A stretch of 64,000 bases of DNA, taken from Scilla litardierei (Eukaryota > Streptophyta > Magnoliopsida > Asparagales > Asparagaceae). The notes beneath the pieces were generated by a model. The model was not told the DNA's origin. It saw only the letters and a list, made by a program, of their open reading frames with translations, and did not search any database. Positions 11,690 through 23,606 of the stretch are shown in pieces. Location: contig CM061142.1 of the NCBI GenBank assembly GCA_030789695.1, positions 280,171,043 through 280,235,042 on the forward strand, read 5' to 3'. The stretch's first letter is position 1. Each line of letters starts with the position of its first letter. The translations under genes were made by a program, and so were the position numbers.

Positions 11690-11697
11690 TATATATT
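11690..11697 (+). promoter_or_regulatory. ATH-1 internal TATA box (TATATATT)
   Basis: TATATATT just after the last palindromic site and upstream of the second-ORF remnant. Its placement matches the internal TATA boxes of ATH-2 (40811) and ATH-3 (29808), each about 10 bases after the final site. Confidence 0.5.
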
Positions 11698-11739
11698 CAT
11701 TCCCAAGCCCTAAACAGCACGCCTGTTCTCATTTCGTGT

Positions 11740-12256
11740 GAAACGGTTTGACTTCATCTCTTCCCTCTCGACTCGATCTTCCTCCAAACTGGCCCGGCTT
11801 CCACTTCCTACAATAGGCTCCCTAATCCTGGACTTTTTGGGCCTGGCATTACACTGAGGTGGCTCTTCTCGCCTGACACCGACATAGCCTAAGGCGTCCA
11901 GGCTCCAGTCCAGCTTCCTGACCCTCACCAGCCCCAGCCCCGGGAGCCTGCTGATCCTTCTCCTCCACATCTGTTGGCCCCGTAGTTAGGCCTACCCTTC
12001 GTCAATTCCAAAGGAGATCTCGACACCAGGTCGAGGGTACTAACAGCACTGCACCTCCCCCACTTACACATGTCGAGCAGTTAGCTCGTTTAGAAGAGGA
12101 GTTCAGGCAGTTTACATCTTCCACAGTCACCACCCTAACTGAGATTAGAGACACACTCTCTGATTTCGAGACTTCATTTGAGGACCTCGCTCTTGTTGTC
12201 GTGACTCTCCAGTCTCAGTTTGATCAGGTCTACCAGTACCACCACAGTCAGGGACA
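11740..12256 (+). pseudogene. ATH-1 second ORF, 5' remnant
   Basis: Proline-rich segment followed by a well-preserved heptad-like segment (LEEEFRQF, LTEIRDTLSDFE, LQSQFDQVYQYH; about 12085-12245). It is cut at 12256 by the ATH-2 insertion and resumes at 47164. The globular middle domain seen in ATH-2 and ATH-3 is not recognisable here and seems deleted. Stops are present upstream of the heptad part. Confidence 0.6.
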
Positions 12257-12550
12257 TGATCACTCCATATTTTACACCTTTTTTCTGCATGTTTGCATGC
12301 CATTTTGATCGATCGAATCGCGCTTTTCACGATTTTTCGGCAATTTGTGATGCTTTTCACGATTTCTTGTTTTTGTCGAATTTCAGGAGATTTCGAGCGA
12401 TTTGGAGTGATTCTGAGATGCACCCACTCCGGAGTGTCACCCGTGACTCCTTCGAGGGGAATTTTGCTATTGGAGAGGAGTGGAAGAAGAAAGAACTTTG
12501 TAGGAGCGACGAGGGAGCAAAAATATGAAGTTTGGGCATTTTCAGCATGT

Positions 12551-12895
12551 CACTCGGCCGAGTGAAGGAGTCACTCGGCCGATCAGATCGGACACGCAAC
12601 AGACTGAGCATCAGCGTGCACTCAGCCGAGCATCGCCAGCCCACTCGGCCGAACCACGGAGACCCCACTCGCCCGAGTGGCATCAAGACGACGGCAGCAG
12701 AAGTCCAGACTTACTGTAATTTTACAGTCGATCCCCGAGTTCCGACTCGACCGAGTGAAGAAGCCCCCTCGGCCGAAGCAAAGAAAGTCACTCGGCCGAG
12801 TGACTCCCGATGAGCCGACCCCCAAAAGTCCGAACTTACTGGAATTTGTCAGGGTTTCTCACTCGGCCGAATGACATTTGTCACTCGGCCGAGTG
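12551..12895 (+). promoter_or_regulatory. ATH-2 LTR palindromic array (CACTCGGCCGAGTG)
   Basis: Perfect or near-perfect copies of the 14-bp palindrome CACTCGGCCGAGTG. Perfect ones include 12551-12564 and 12882-12895, with about eight degenerate ones between. The array ends about 84 bases before the TATA-like box. The same word makes up the internal array of this element and both arrays of ATH-3. Confidence 0.85.
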
Positions 12896-13372
12896 AGCCG
12901 CGCTGCCTGTAGCGTAAACTGCGATTCTGAGGCTGCGCAGTGGTATTTTTGTCACAGTTTTTTGGGCGTTTTTGGGGGCATTTAACCCCAGTTTTTAACC
13001 TAGTTTAGAGAGCTTTTTCAGAACTTTTTGCAGCCTTTTTTAGATTACTTTTAGGAGATTAGATTTAGTCCTTTAGGGGGGAGAGAAAAGTGTTATTTTG
13101 TTGGATGATATTGGTTCTTCATTGGTTTGTCTCTCTCTTCATCAAAAACTCCATTTTTTATTGATATATTGAATATAGCCATGAATTCTATTGATTTTAT
13201 TTATGAATTTCTATTGAATTTCATTATGAATTGTGAGTAGTTTTATCGTCTTAGGGCGTAGGGATGAACCCTACGAACCCTATTTCTAATTTGTGATGAA
13301 TTGGTGAAATTATTGTTAGAATTGATTAGGGTTAGTTTGGGCTTGATTTAATACGAATAGCTAGTGATTCAT

Positions 13373-13680
13373 ACCGATTGGGATTTGCAAGAGATTGGAT
13401 CCCAACTCAATAGGAAGCCCTAGAAATTCGAATTGGGTTACAATTGGATTTCTCCGGAATAGGTTTGCAAGAGATTGGACCGAAACTAGGGTTTTCGATT
13501 GCAATTCTATACCAATACCCGTTTGTAAGAGATTGGACGGGTAGGAACTATCCCAACCTAGGTCGTAGCTTGAGTTTGCACGAGAGTGGGCTCGGGATAC
13601 GATTGAACGATGATGTTATTCTTCACGCTAGTTTGCCTAGGTTAGGGTTTGCAAGAGATTGGACCCTACCCTAGGTTTGC
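13373..13680 (+). other. ATH-2 leader hairpin array with constant loop
   Basis: Five stem-loops share the loop TTGCAAGAGATTGG or close variants. Stems are TTGGGA/TCCCAA (~13376), GGT/ACC (~13462), TACCCGT/ACGGGTA (13515-13542), a wobble-rich CTTGAGT/GCTCGGG (~13569) and TAGGGT/ACCCTA (~13643) with an outer CCTAGG pair. See the ATH-3 copy for the clearest set. Confidence 0.75.
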
Positions 13681-14041
13681 TATAGACCGGCAATAGCGCA
13701 AGAGCGTGAGCTTGGTTCTTCATTTAGTTGCAACTAGTTCACCTGAATTTCAAGTCTAGCAATTGTGACACCTACGAATCACAATGACGAGATACGGTTT
13801 GTAGCGGGGATACCCTACCCCTAGGCGTCTTTATTAATTCGATACTTCTTTTATACAATTGAACGACTGTGACCGATTTATAGCGAATATTTCTCGACTT
13901 TTCATATAGCCAGGTGGATTGAAGAGGACACTGTCATTTGACCTCCTCGTGTTCGATACCCGCTCGCCGCTACACCGTGCACTTGCGGTAAGACTAGCGA
14001 GTCGCGTGCCCGGTTGTGCATCCGGGCCCCGACCAAGTTTT

Positions 14042-14145
14042 TGGCACCGTTGCCGGGGATTTATCTCCGTGCATTTGCGCCATACTAGGTTGTGCTCTTG
14101 GGTTACATTTTGGAGCGACCAAGTTTTTGGCGCCGTTGCCAGGGA
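14042..14145 (+). promoter_or_regulatory. ATH-2 primer binding site, duplicated (tRNA-Asp type)
   Basis: TGGCACCGTTGCCGGGGA (14042-14059) lies six bases after the LTR and matches the 3' end expected for plant tRNA-Asp with one mismatch. A second copy, TGGCGCCGTTGCCAGGGA, lies at 14128-14145, again preceded by GACCAAGTTT. So the LTR end plus PBS is duplicated about 86 bases downstream. ATH-3 has only one copy. Confidence 0.8.
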
Positions 14146-14264
14146 GGCAATAGTGTTTAATTCTACCTACCTAGCTATTTTTCTTTTTTTTGTTCTATTA
14201 TTTCTATTTCTATTTTACCCTTCCTTTGTGCTAACTATTTCTTTGAAACTCTGTTCTCCCTTGC

Positions 14265-15364
14265 ATGTACACGAGATCCTCGACGAACCCCGAAGAAATA
14301 TTATACGATCCGGAGATCGAGCGTACATTGAGGAGGATCCGAGCGGAGAAGAGACCCGTTACGGAAGGAAATTTTATGACCCATCCTGAGACACCGGAAG
14401 AATTGGCGGAGCGAATGGCAAGGATCATTTCCATAAGAGATAGGCTTCGGCCTAAGACTTCTTCCACGACCTCGTCCATAGCTATGCCGGAGTTGGCGGT
14501 CGACAAAAATTTCGAATTGCAGACCGGATTGGTAGTTCTGATGCAACAAGATCCTTTCCATGGGAACTCCCATGAAAACCCTCATTACCACATCCAGCTC
14601 TTCCTATCAAAATGTGCCACCTTCCAGATGCCGGGCGTCTCCATAGATGCTATCAGACTGCACCTCTTCCCCTTCACACTCAAGGACAAGGCCTTATATT
14701 GGTTGAGGACGCAAGCTGAAGGAATCTTCACCACTTGGGATGAATTGGCGAGTGCCTTCGTCGACAAATTTTACCCGCCCTCCAAGACGGTGAAGATGAG
14801 AAGTGCTCTCATGTCCTTCAAGCAAGGACTGCAGGAGACTCTCTATGAGGCATGGGAGCGCTTCAAGGACTTGCAACATCAATGCCCCAATCACAGCATT
14901 GAAGATTGGGAGCTTATCCACAGTTTCTACAATGGACTCCAACCGGGCACAAAGCAGATTATTGATGCTACCGCAAATGGAGCCATTTTGTCAAAGACTC
15001 CCGATGAAGCTACGGCCTTGCTAGAGGAGATGGCCTCCAACAACCAATAATGGGGGGACGAGCGAGGACACTCTTCATCCTCCTTGAAGCCCACGAGTAT
15101 TTATGAGGCCAAGGCCGTGGTGGAGCTTGCTAGCAAGTTTGACTCTCTCCATAAGGTAGTGGAGAGGTTGGAGAAATTCATTACCGAGCCGCAAGGAGCC
15201 CCTACTACATCTGCACCGACAAACCATATGAGTGATTGGCAAGATCAATCCCAAGCCATGTATGTAGGAGGAGAGCAAGGAGAAGGAGCTTTGGAGCAAA
15301 TTCAGTATGTTGCGGGGAATTCCGGATATTGGGCCAACCCGGCCGCTAGAAACCATCCGGGTTT
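14265..15364 (+). pseudogene. gag: ATH-2 gag, 5' portion
   Basis: ATG at 14265 begins MYTRSSTNPEE, the same start as ATH-3 gag. The retrotransposon gag domain lies about residues 80-225 (IRLHLFPFTLKDKALYWLR, SFKQGLQETLYEAWERFKD, FYNGLQPGTKQIIDATANG). Gln is replaced by TAA at 15048-15050, after which the same frame continues to the SIR-2 insertion at 15364. The coding sequence resumes in frame at 38465. The domain itself is intact up to the stop. Confidence 0.9.
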
Positions 15365-15780
15365 TGTTGAGTATTGGACTTCTCACTACTTGGTGTTAAT
15401 GATGAGCAAACATAAATACTTGTGACTAATCCCCTATTTTGCAGTTAATCCATTGTCTAAGCTTACTATGAAGATCAACTAGAAATGGATGACTCACAAA
15501 CGTGATTGAAGGCAAATGATATGAATTGGATGATAGTAGATTGATGATTGAAGATCCGTAAAGACTTCAAGCTCATACGATGGAAAGAAGAGATTATTCG
15601 TCAATGTAATTTTTCTTTTATCTCTTCTAGTATGTCGCTTAGAAGTAGAACTATGATGGAGCACTCACACACATCTACTTTCGGTCATAGGACACCTCTA
15701 GACCTTTGTCCTTTGATCTCAATTCAATTCTCTTTTGTTTGTGCTAGGATTGTTTATAACAGCCAATTGTTTAACATTTT

Positions 15781-16412
15781 ACAGTCGCCTGTCTCAAAAA
15801 CAGTCGACTGTGTTTTGTTCTACAGTCGCCTGTTATGCACAGACTATTACAATGCAGTTTTTGGGTCCTCTCTGATTATCTCGCACAGGCCACTGTTGAA
15901 CGTTTATCAGGTGCCTATCTTAGCGACAGTCGACTGTGAATGGCTCATCAGTCGCATGTCTCTCCTTGCCCAAACTCTGTTTGATCCGATTTCTACGGCC
16001 AGTCGACTTATGCTGTATATACAGTCGACTGTATATTAGATCAGTCAACTGTCTATGCTGCAACAGTCGCCTGTCTGTAAGTCTAATCTTTGACTTAGCT
16101 CTCTGGAAATTTCTCCTATCTGTGACAGTCGTCTGTTTGAGGTTATACAGTCGCCTGTTCTGATTAACAGTCGACTGTGTTCCTTGCATTAGTCGTCTGT
16201 CCTGTATCTTGTGAGATTTCCAGTGTTTCATCTAACTTACTCTTCTCTCGGCCAGTCGCCTGTCGAAGTATGTACAGTCGCCTGTTGATTTTACAGACGA
16301 CTGTCTTGGCTTCATCAGTCGACTGTCCACATGGTAAGTTACCGTTATGAATTCTCACCTACCCTTGCTGACTGTGCAACAGTCGACTGTGGTCTGTTCA
16401 ACAGTCGACTGT
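15781..16412 (+). promoter_or_regulatory. SIR-2 LTR palindromic array (ACAGTCGACTGT)
   Basis: More than 15 copies of ACAGTCGACTGT or the one-base variants ACAGTCGCCTGT and ACAGTCGTCTGT. Examples: 15781-15792, 15800-15811, 15822-15833, 15926-15937, 16021-16032, 16063-16074, 16124-16135, 16147-16158, 16167-16178, 16273-16284, 16379-16390 and 16401-16412. The variation is concentrated at the central CpG-flanking base. The last copy is 86 bases before the TATA box. Confidence 0.9.
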
Positions 16413-16498
16413 CGCGAGTTCAGATTATATCCGTTGAGATTTTTCTCACGGATTTCGATTGTGTTTTTGCCTAAACTGTTTTGTGGATTTGAGAAAGC

Positions 16499-16506
16499 TA
16501 TAAATA
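16499..16506 (+). promoter_or_regulatory. SIR-2 LTR TATA box (TATAAATA)
   Basis: TATAAATAGAGC is a strong plant TATA context. It lies just downstream of the palindromic array in both LTR copies and is the probable promoter of the genomic RNA. Confidence 0.75.
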
Positions 16507-16811
16507 GAGCTTCTACTGTTTCATTGGAAGGTTACTCATTCATTGCAAAATCCTTCAAGCTTTCATTTCCAAAGATCAAAGCTTTCAAATCCAAAGCCCT
16601 AAGTATTTCCAAATCTGATTCTCTTGCTCTCCAACCTAGAACCAAAGATTGATCCTCTAGGAATTTGGTGCAGTCAAGAGAAAGGGCTTTCCTCCTCTCT
16701 TCCAAGAGAGTTCATCAACACACATCACACTTCTCCTTCAAGTTATACTTCAAGGCATAGGTGATTGTAAGTGTTGCTTTCAGATTTCATAACTTCATTA
16801 TTTGAATTGTG

Positions 16812-17035
16812 CTCTCGGTTGTGAGAGTGGTTTTTGCTTGCTCCCTGGTTGTGGGAGTCAAGGACATCGATTGTATTCGATTGCACTTGTAGGGTTGCTA
16901 CAAGTGGGGTTTTAAGGAAACCTCAAGTTAGGGTTCTAACTTGAGTATCCGGTGGTATCCGGGTGGTAGGGACGTAGGATTACCGGGAACAAGTCGGGAG
17001 TTGACTTGGGTAATCCGAACCCTTGAAACATAAAT
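16812..17035 (+). other. SIR-2 U5 hairpin series
   Basis: CTCTC/GAGAG with loop GGTTGT (16812-16827); CTCCC/GGGAG (16841-16857); CACTTGTAG/CTACAAGTG with loop GGTTG (16884-16906); CTCAAGTTAG/CTAACTTGAG with loop GGTT (16922-16945); then a compound stem GGATTACC/GGTAATCC enclosing CAAGTC/GACTTG (about 16977-17019). Three of the first four loops carry GGTTG or GGTTGT. The 3' LTR repeats them. Confidence 0.75.
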
Positions 17036-17184
17036 GCGTTTGCGTGTGTTTCTCTTTGGGTTGTTTTCTATTCCGCACTATTTGTTGGATTGCATTTTAT
17101 TTGGCGTAACTTCCTATTAAATTTGCATAAACACTATTCAACCCCCCCTTCTAGTGTTTTTCCCATAGACAGGATCCGTACAAT

Positions 17185-17196
17185 TGGTATCAGAGC
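17185..17196 (+). promoter_or_regulatory. SIR-2 primer binding site (initiator tRNA-Met)
   Basis: TGGTATCAGAGC two bases after the LTR end is complementary to the 3' end of plant initiator tRNA-Met, the usual copia primer. Confidence 0.92.
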
Positions 17197-17210
17197 GCAA
17201 GGTTTTATCT

Positions 17211-19442
17211 ATGGCATCCAACAACAACAACGTTCCTCCGCCACCTACGTATAACAATCACGACCGTGATGGAGCGTCCACACTTTTCGAAGGTCAATCT
17301 ACGGTACGTCCTCCACGTTTCAATGGTACTAACTTTGGTTATTGGAAGTGTAGGATGGAGACATTCCTTAGGAGTGCTTCTCTTTGGAGAACTCTCCACA
17401 AGGAGTGTGTCGAGCCCTCCGAAGATGATTTTGAGAAATGGACGACTTCCGAAAAGTCTACCGAAGTCAACAACGCTAAAGCAATGAACGCTCTTCATTG
17501 TGCGTTGGATCTGAATGAGTTCAACAAGATATGCACATGTAAGAGTGCATATCAAATTTGGAACCATCTCATCGTTACCCACGAGGGAACGAATAAGGTA
17601 AAGCTTGCAAAGTTATATGTTGCCGTGCAAAACTTCGACTTGTTTCACATGCAGGAAAATGAGAGCATTGCATCGATGTATGGACGCTTTACCGACATCA
17701 CAAACGAATTGGAAGCCCTTGGCCAAATCTACACTGAACCTGAAAAGGTAAGGAAGATTATCATGGGGATGACCTCCAAATGGGAAAGACGAGCAATCGC
17801 CATTGAAGAGGTCAATGACTTGAAGAACTACACCGTGGTGAATCTCATCGGGACTCTTATGTCTTACGAAGTAAGACAGGATAACCGATTGAAGATTCGA
17901 GCCATGATGAATCCCTCAGAGGCCAAGAAGAAAGCTTTGGCGTTCAACGCCAATTTGTCATCCTCCGAAAGTGATGAATCCGAGAACGAAATGGATTTAG
18001 GTGAAATGGCCCAAATGGCGAAGAAGTTTCAACGCTTCTTCCGCAAAGGTAAATTTCCCTCCAACAAACGTTTTGAATCTACTAATGCTACTTCCTCTCT
18101 TTGTTATAAGTGTAATAAGCCAGGGCACATCAAGAGGGATTGCCCAATGCTAAACAACAAAGAAAAGTAGAAGGCACCAAAGTACCACAAGTCCAACAAG
18201 AACAAGAAAGACAAGAAGAAAGGACTCGTCGGTACCTTTGATGACTCAAGTGATGACTCATCAAGCGATTTCGATGATGAGAAGGGTGAGAGCGCCCACA
18301 TGTGCTTCATGACACTTGAAGACCCACTCTCGGATGAGAGTGATTCCGATACGGATAACACCGAGGTAACAATGGATGAACTTCGCATAGCTAATGAAGA
18401 ACTATTTGCTAAATACCAATCTTTAATGCTTAGATATTCTAGCTTAAAGAAATCAAAAGTTAGCAAGTCATCCATTCCATGCATTATCAACAATGACACT
18501 ATTGTTGATACTTTAACCCTTGAGAAAGCAAACTTAGCGTCTCAAAATGTCACATTGAGAAATGAGGTGAATTCCCTCAAATCTCAACTAGATCAAACAC
18601 ATCCCATGGATGATAGTGATCTAGTTACACGCCACACACAATTGGGATTAGAGAATAATTCTCTTAAAACCCAAGTGCACAAGCTCAAAGCACGGGTGTC
18701 CACCTTGGATACCAACATTTCTTCTTTAAAGGAGAAATATGAGCTCATGTCCTCCCGTATTGTGAGATTCAATAAGGGACAAGGACAATTGGATGATTTG
18801 CTTGCAAATCAATTTTCGGCCACACATCGTGTTGGCCTTGGATTTGTTAAAGCAAATGCATCTAATGATCGCACCTCCTATAGTGGTGTCACTATAGATT
18901 TTGTGAGGCCTTCCTCCGGTGCATCCACAAGTGGTGTCAAAGACACTATAGGTAGCAATCCTACCAAGAATGTCACCACATCACTTTCTCTTCCTTTTGG
19001 CAAGAAACCCACTAAGGGTGGAAACCAAAAGCAATGCCATGCTTATATGTACACTAATACTCATCCACGTAGGAAACATCCTACTTCACAAGTGGATAAT
19101 CATGACACATTTTATGCTCCGCACCCACGGACACGTACACCACCACACATGAGAAATACTCATGTACGTGCTCCCACACACCCATATGCTCATACGCATC
19201 ATTCTTTCATATATGCTAATTCTCCACATGTCATGCATGATCTATATCCTTCATATAATATGCATGCTCCCAAGAATTCATATCATTCAAGAATGTACAA
19301 TGCATATCCTCCACCTCATATATATGCTAGAAATCATGTTCCTAAGAAGCATGCACCACATAGAAATCCAACTCATATGCGTGCAACTAGGAATAGGACT
19401 CCAAGATGTACACTATTTGGGGTCCTAAGAACACTAGTCTAA
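17211..19442 (+). pseudogene. gag: SIR-2 gag, complete but for one stop
   Basis: ATG at 17211 (MASNNNNVPPPP) lies 15 bases after the PBS. The gag domain contains YWKCRMETFLRS, AYQIWNHLIVTHEG and SYEVRQDNRLK. A CCHC knuckle (CYKCNKPGHIKRDC) follows about residue 300. TAG at 18168-18170 replaces a Trp codon (TGG in SIR-1), and the frame continues to TAA 19440-19442. The C-terminal part is heptad-rich (about 18390-18780), then His/Tyr/Pro-rich, as in SIR-1. Only this one stop prevents a full-length product. Confidence 0.92.
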
Positions 19443-19600
19443 ATGTTAGGAATGCTTATGTTGATTCCTACTTTCATGATGTAATTAGAAATAGTAACTA
19501 TGTTGGGAAGCGGAAGTCCACTTGGACTTGGCTTCCAAAGGGCTAATCCCCTTGGACCCAACAAACATTGGGTACCATAAGCTTATGGTATATTATGTAG

Positions 19601-22600
19601 GTACCCAAGAGAAAGAAGAAGAGCAATAAATGCCTTATTAGCTCTAAAGGGAAAGGATGGATTCTTGATAGCGGTTGCTCCAAACACATGATGGGAGATC
19701 CCTCATTGCTCTCCGAAGTGATTAGCATCAAAGATGGTGCAACGGTCACTTTTGGAGGTAATCAAAAGGGAACCATCATTGGAGTAGGTATCGTTGGTAA
19801 TCCTTCCAAACCCCTAATTACTAATGTTTATCTTGTTAGTGGTTTATGTCACAACCTCATTTCCATAAGTCAACTTTGTGACAAAGGTTACAAGGTTAAC
19901 TTCGGAGAAGGATTGTGTACTATTGTTGATTGTGATTCAAATGTTTTATTTTCCGGTATTAGGCGTAAAAATATTTATTATTTAAGCTTGCCTAAAACCG
20001 TAGAACATTGCTTAGTTGCTAACACAAGTGAACAACTATTATGGCATCGCCGCTTTGGTCATGTTCACTTCAAGCACTTATATAAGTTAGCTAAGCATGA
20101 TCTAGTCAACGGTTTTTCTAAGATTGTTTTTAATAAGAAAAACTTTTGTGATTCATGTCAAAGAGGTAAACTAAGTAAACCTTCATTTAAGTTAAAGAAG
20201 GGATTACTTCTAAGAGGCCCCTAGAACTTCTACATCTAGATTTGTTTGGGCCAACTAGAACCGCTTCTTTAGGTAATGCTCATTATGGACTAGTTGTCGT
20301 TGACGACTTTTCTAGATTTACTTGGGTTTCATTCTTAACTAATAAGAATGAAGCTCATGAAGAGTTTACCAAATTTGCAAAGAAGATTCAGAATCTTTTA
20401 GGATCCACCATTATCACTATTCGTAGTGATCATGGAGGAGAATTTGAGAATGAGTCTTTTACTAAGTTTTGTGATGACTCCGGGATAACTCATAACTTTT
20501 CCTTTCCTCGTGCACCACCACAAAATGGTGTTGTAGAAAGAAAGAATTGGACTCTTATTGAGTGTGCTCGCACTATGCTCCATGATAGTCATTTAGGACT
20601 ACAATTTTGGGCAGAAGCGGTGCACACGGCATGTTATGTGCTCAATAGAATCCTAGTGAGACCCCGAACAAACAAAACTTGTTTTGAGTTATTTTACAAT
20701 AAAAAGCCTCAAGTGAAATATTTTCGTGTCTTTGGTTCAAAATGTTTTATAAAGAACACCTTTGGTAATTTAGACAAATTTGAGCCAAGATCCGATGAAG
20801 GAATTTTTGTTGGATATTCCACACGTAGCAAAGCCTACCGGATATACAACAAAACTTCTTCAACGATTGAGGAATCACTTCACGTATCTTTTTATGAAGA
20901 TTTTGATTTTCCTCATGTTGATGATGATAATGTAGATATTCTTTGTGATTCTCTTAATAATGTTAAGATTAATGATAATATTGTTGAAACTAACACTTCT
21001 AACGAAGTTGTTGAAGTTGTTCCTAGTGATCCAGGTTTACCCAAAACTTATCCAACCGTTCGCAACCATCCCCATAACCAAATCATTGGAGATATCGGTG
21101 TGGGTGTTCGAACGAGATCAAGAATTGAAGAATTCTCCCATTGCGCATTCGTCTCTACCATTGAGCCAAAGAACATTCAAGAAGCTTGTGAGGATAGTTC
21201 TTGGATAGTGGCAATGGAAGAAGAACTAGCGCAATTCGAGAGAAATGAAGTTTGGGAACTTGTACCTCTTCCAAGTGGTCACCAAGCTATTGGGACCAAA
21301 TGGATCTTCAAGAACAAGACGGATGAAAACGAGGTAATCACACGGAACAAAGCAAGGATAGTAGCTCAAGGCTATCGGCAAGAGGAAGGTATTGATTTCG
21401 AAGAATCCTTTGCCCCCGTAGCTAGATTAGAAGCTATTAGGTTGCTTTTATCTTTTACATCCCATAAGAATTTTAAATTATTTCAAATGGATGTTAAAAG
21501 TGCATTTTTAAATGGATTTGTGAATGAAGAAGTCTATGTTTCTCAACATCCCAGTTTTATTCATGAGAAATTTCCAAACCATGTTTTCAAACTTAAGAAA
21601 GCGTTGTATGGATTGAGACAAGCTCCTAGAGCTTGGTATGATCGCCTTAAGACCTTTTTTTTGAATTTAGGTTTTAAAATGGGAGAAGTTGATTCTACAC
21701 TTTTCATTAAAGATTATGAAAATGACATTCTTTTGATTCAAGTTTATGTAGATGACATTATTTTCGGTTCTACTAACTTTCATCTTTGTCAAGAATTTTA
21801 CAAGTCTATGAAGGATGAGTTTGAGATGAGCCACATAGGAGAGCTCACCTACTTCCTTGGATTGCAAATTCGACAAATGGAGAATGGCACTTTCATACAT
21901 CAGACAAAGTACACAGGGGAGCTTATTAAGCGATTCGGGATGGAATCGTCTTCAAGCAAAAGAACTCCCATGAGTACTACTACTCATCTACACAAGGATG
22001 AAAGCGGAAAAGATGTAGACGTTCGTCTATATCGAGGTATGATCGGTAGCTTACTTTACTTAACCGCTAGTAGGCCCGATATCATGTTTTCTGTATGTAT
22101 ATGTGCTAGATATCAAGCAAGACCTAAGGAGTCACACTTGATTGTGGTTAAACGAATATTTCGTTATCTCAATCAATCCCTAGATTATGGGTTACTTTAC
22201 CCTAAGTCTAGCACGTATGAGTTAATCTCATATAGTGATGTCAACTTTGCCGGATGCAAGTCCGACAGGAAAAGTACTAGTGGCACATGCCATTTCTTAG
22301 GAAATTCCTTAGTTTCTTGGTTCTCTAAGAAACAGAATTCGGTGTCATTGTCCACGACTGAAGCGGAATATATTTCCACGGGTCTTGCAAGTGCACAAGT
22401 TCTTTGGATGAGACACACTCTTAGTGACTATGGTGTCAATTGTGATACTTGCCCTATCATGGTTGATAATCAAAGTGATATTTGTCTTTCCAAGAATCCG
22501 GTACACCACTCCCGTACCAAACACATAGACGTGAGACACCATTTTATAATGATCATGTAGCTAAGAAGGACATCATCTTAGAGTGCATTGAAACCCAAAA

Positions 22601-22694
22601 ACAAATTGCTGATATCTTCACTAAACCTCTTAAAGAAGATACATTTGTGAGGTTGCGTGGAGAATTGGGAATTATGGGTGAATCTGAAATCTAG
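19601..22694 (+). pseudogene. pol: SIR-2 pol polyprotein (PR-INT-RT-RH)
   Basis: Protease DSGCS near 19667; GAG-pre-integrase WHRRFGH and FCDSCQRGK; integrase [36 protein letters not shown] and [10 protein letters not shown]; RNase [17 protein letters not shown] and STTEAEY; C-terminal DIFTKPLKED. A one-base deletion near 20202 separates the protease part from the integrase part. Another frameshift near 22540 separates the last 50 residues. All catalytic residues I can check are present, so damage is limited to these two shifts. Confidence 0.93.
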
Positions 22695-22963
22695 AAGCTC
22701 AATTTTCCATGCTATAACTCCTCATTGAGCTCATATATATTTGATTGTCTTTCTTCATGTGCTTTATTGTTTTATGAGATTAAGAAAGGCAATTGTGACT
22801 TACTTGATTTCGTGAGTTCTCGAAGTTGATTGGAATAATTTGTGTTTCAATAGATTTATTGTTTTCATAATGATTTTAAGATGTATTTGTGATTAGAGTA
22901 TAGGTCCTAGGGTGAGTGTTCTTATTCTCTGGAATTCTATCTCACTGTGCATTTTTGGACCAG
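22695..22963 (+). other. SIR-2 spacer after pol
   Basis: AT-rich noncoding sequence between the pol stop and the internal array. Nothing else recognised. Confidence 0.55.
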
Positions 22964-23300
22964 GATAGACGACTGTGTTTCTTTTGACAGTCGACTGCCC
23001 TATTCTATATCCTTCATATGAAAATTGATATCCTTCGCTCAGCCGACTGTTAATGTAACAGGCAACTGCAATTTAGTCATCAGGCGACTGTTCTCTCTGT
23101 CAATTTTTTTACAGTGTTCTCTGTTTTTCTTGTGATATGTATTAATTCTCGGTCAGCCGACTGTTGAGTATATGTCATTCGACTGTCCAGTGAACAGGCG
23201 ACTGCATTATACTTGCCAGTCGACTGCCCATCTCTCTGAGATTTAATTTTATCATTTCTTACAGTCGACTGACTTTTGTTCTCCAATCGACTGTCTCCTG
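22964..23300 (+). promoter_or_regulatory. SIR-2 internal palindromic array
   Basis: About ten sites related to the LTR word of the same element, such as ACAGTCGACTGC (22987-22998), CAGCCGACTGT, CAGGCGACTG and ACAGTCGACTGA (about 23262-23273). They are more degenerate than the LTR copies. A TTTATATT (23374-23381) lies about 75 bases downstream, and the second ORF starts at 23607. Confidence 0.75.
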
Positions 23301-23606
23301 CTGTGTCGGTTCATTTTGATTTGATTCGAACCGTCGATTCTTTGATCCAACGGCTCAGATTGATTTTCCCTAATTTATATTCAATCGACGCGATCTTTTT
23401 CCCCTCGACGATTCTCTCTCCTCCGTTAGCGTTCTTCCCGCTCGATTGATGCTCACTCACCGTCAATATCGCTCCCATTCGTTCGTAAATCTCAAGGAAG
23501 CGCTGCCTATTATTCTGTCACTCAACGAGGTTAGGTCCCTTTCGTCTAACTCGTGTCTTCTTAGGGTTTGATCATTTTGTTTCTTGCCCTACCTCCGTGC
23601 TCGGCT

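Larger units (their letters stand above)
12257..14035 (+). repeat. ATH-2 5' LTR
   Basis: 1779 bp; the partner is 45356-47158 (1803 bp). The size difference is mainly one ~24-bp block with one palindromic site, present after 45680 but absent near 12580. Contents: palindromic array (12551-12895), a weak TATA (CATTTAA at 12979; TATTTAA in the 3' copy at 46103), and a leader with five constant-loop hairpins. ORF-like stretches inside it are not genes. Confidence 0.93.
15365..17182 (+). repeat. SIR-2 5' LTR
   Basis: 1818 bp; the partner at 36644-38459 is 1816 bp and very similar over its whole length, so this insertion is younger than ATH-2. Contents in order: U3 with palindromic array, TATA box, hairpin-rich U5, and a C-rich stretch near the end. 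Confidence 0.95.

Noticed and set aside
12220..12874. ORFs in the Athila-type LTRs (also near 24402, 34087 and 45355)
   Set aside because: They run through palindromic arrays in several frames and recur only because the LTRs are repeated.
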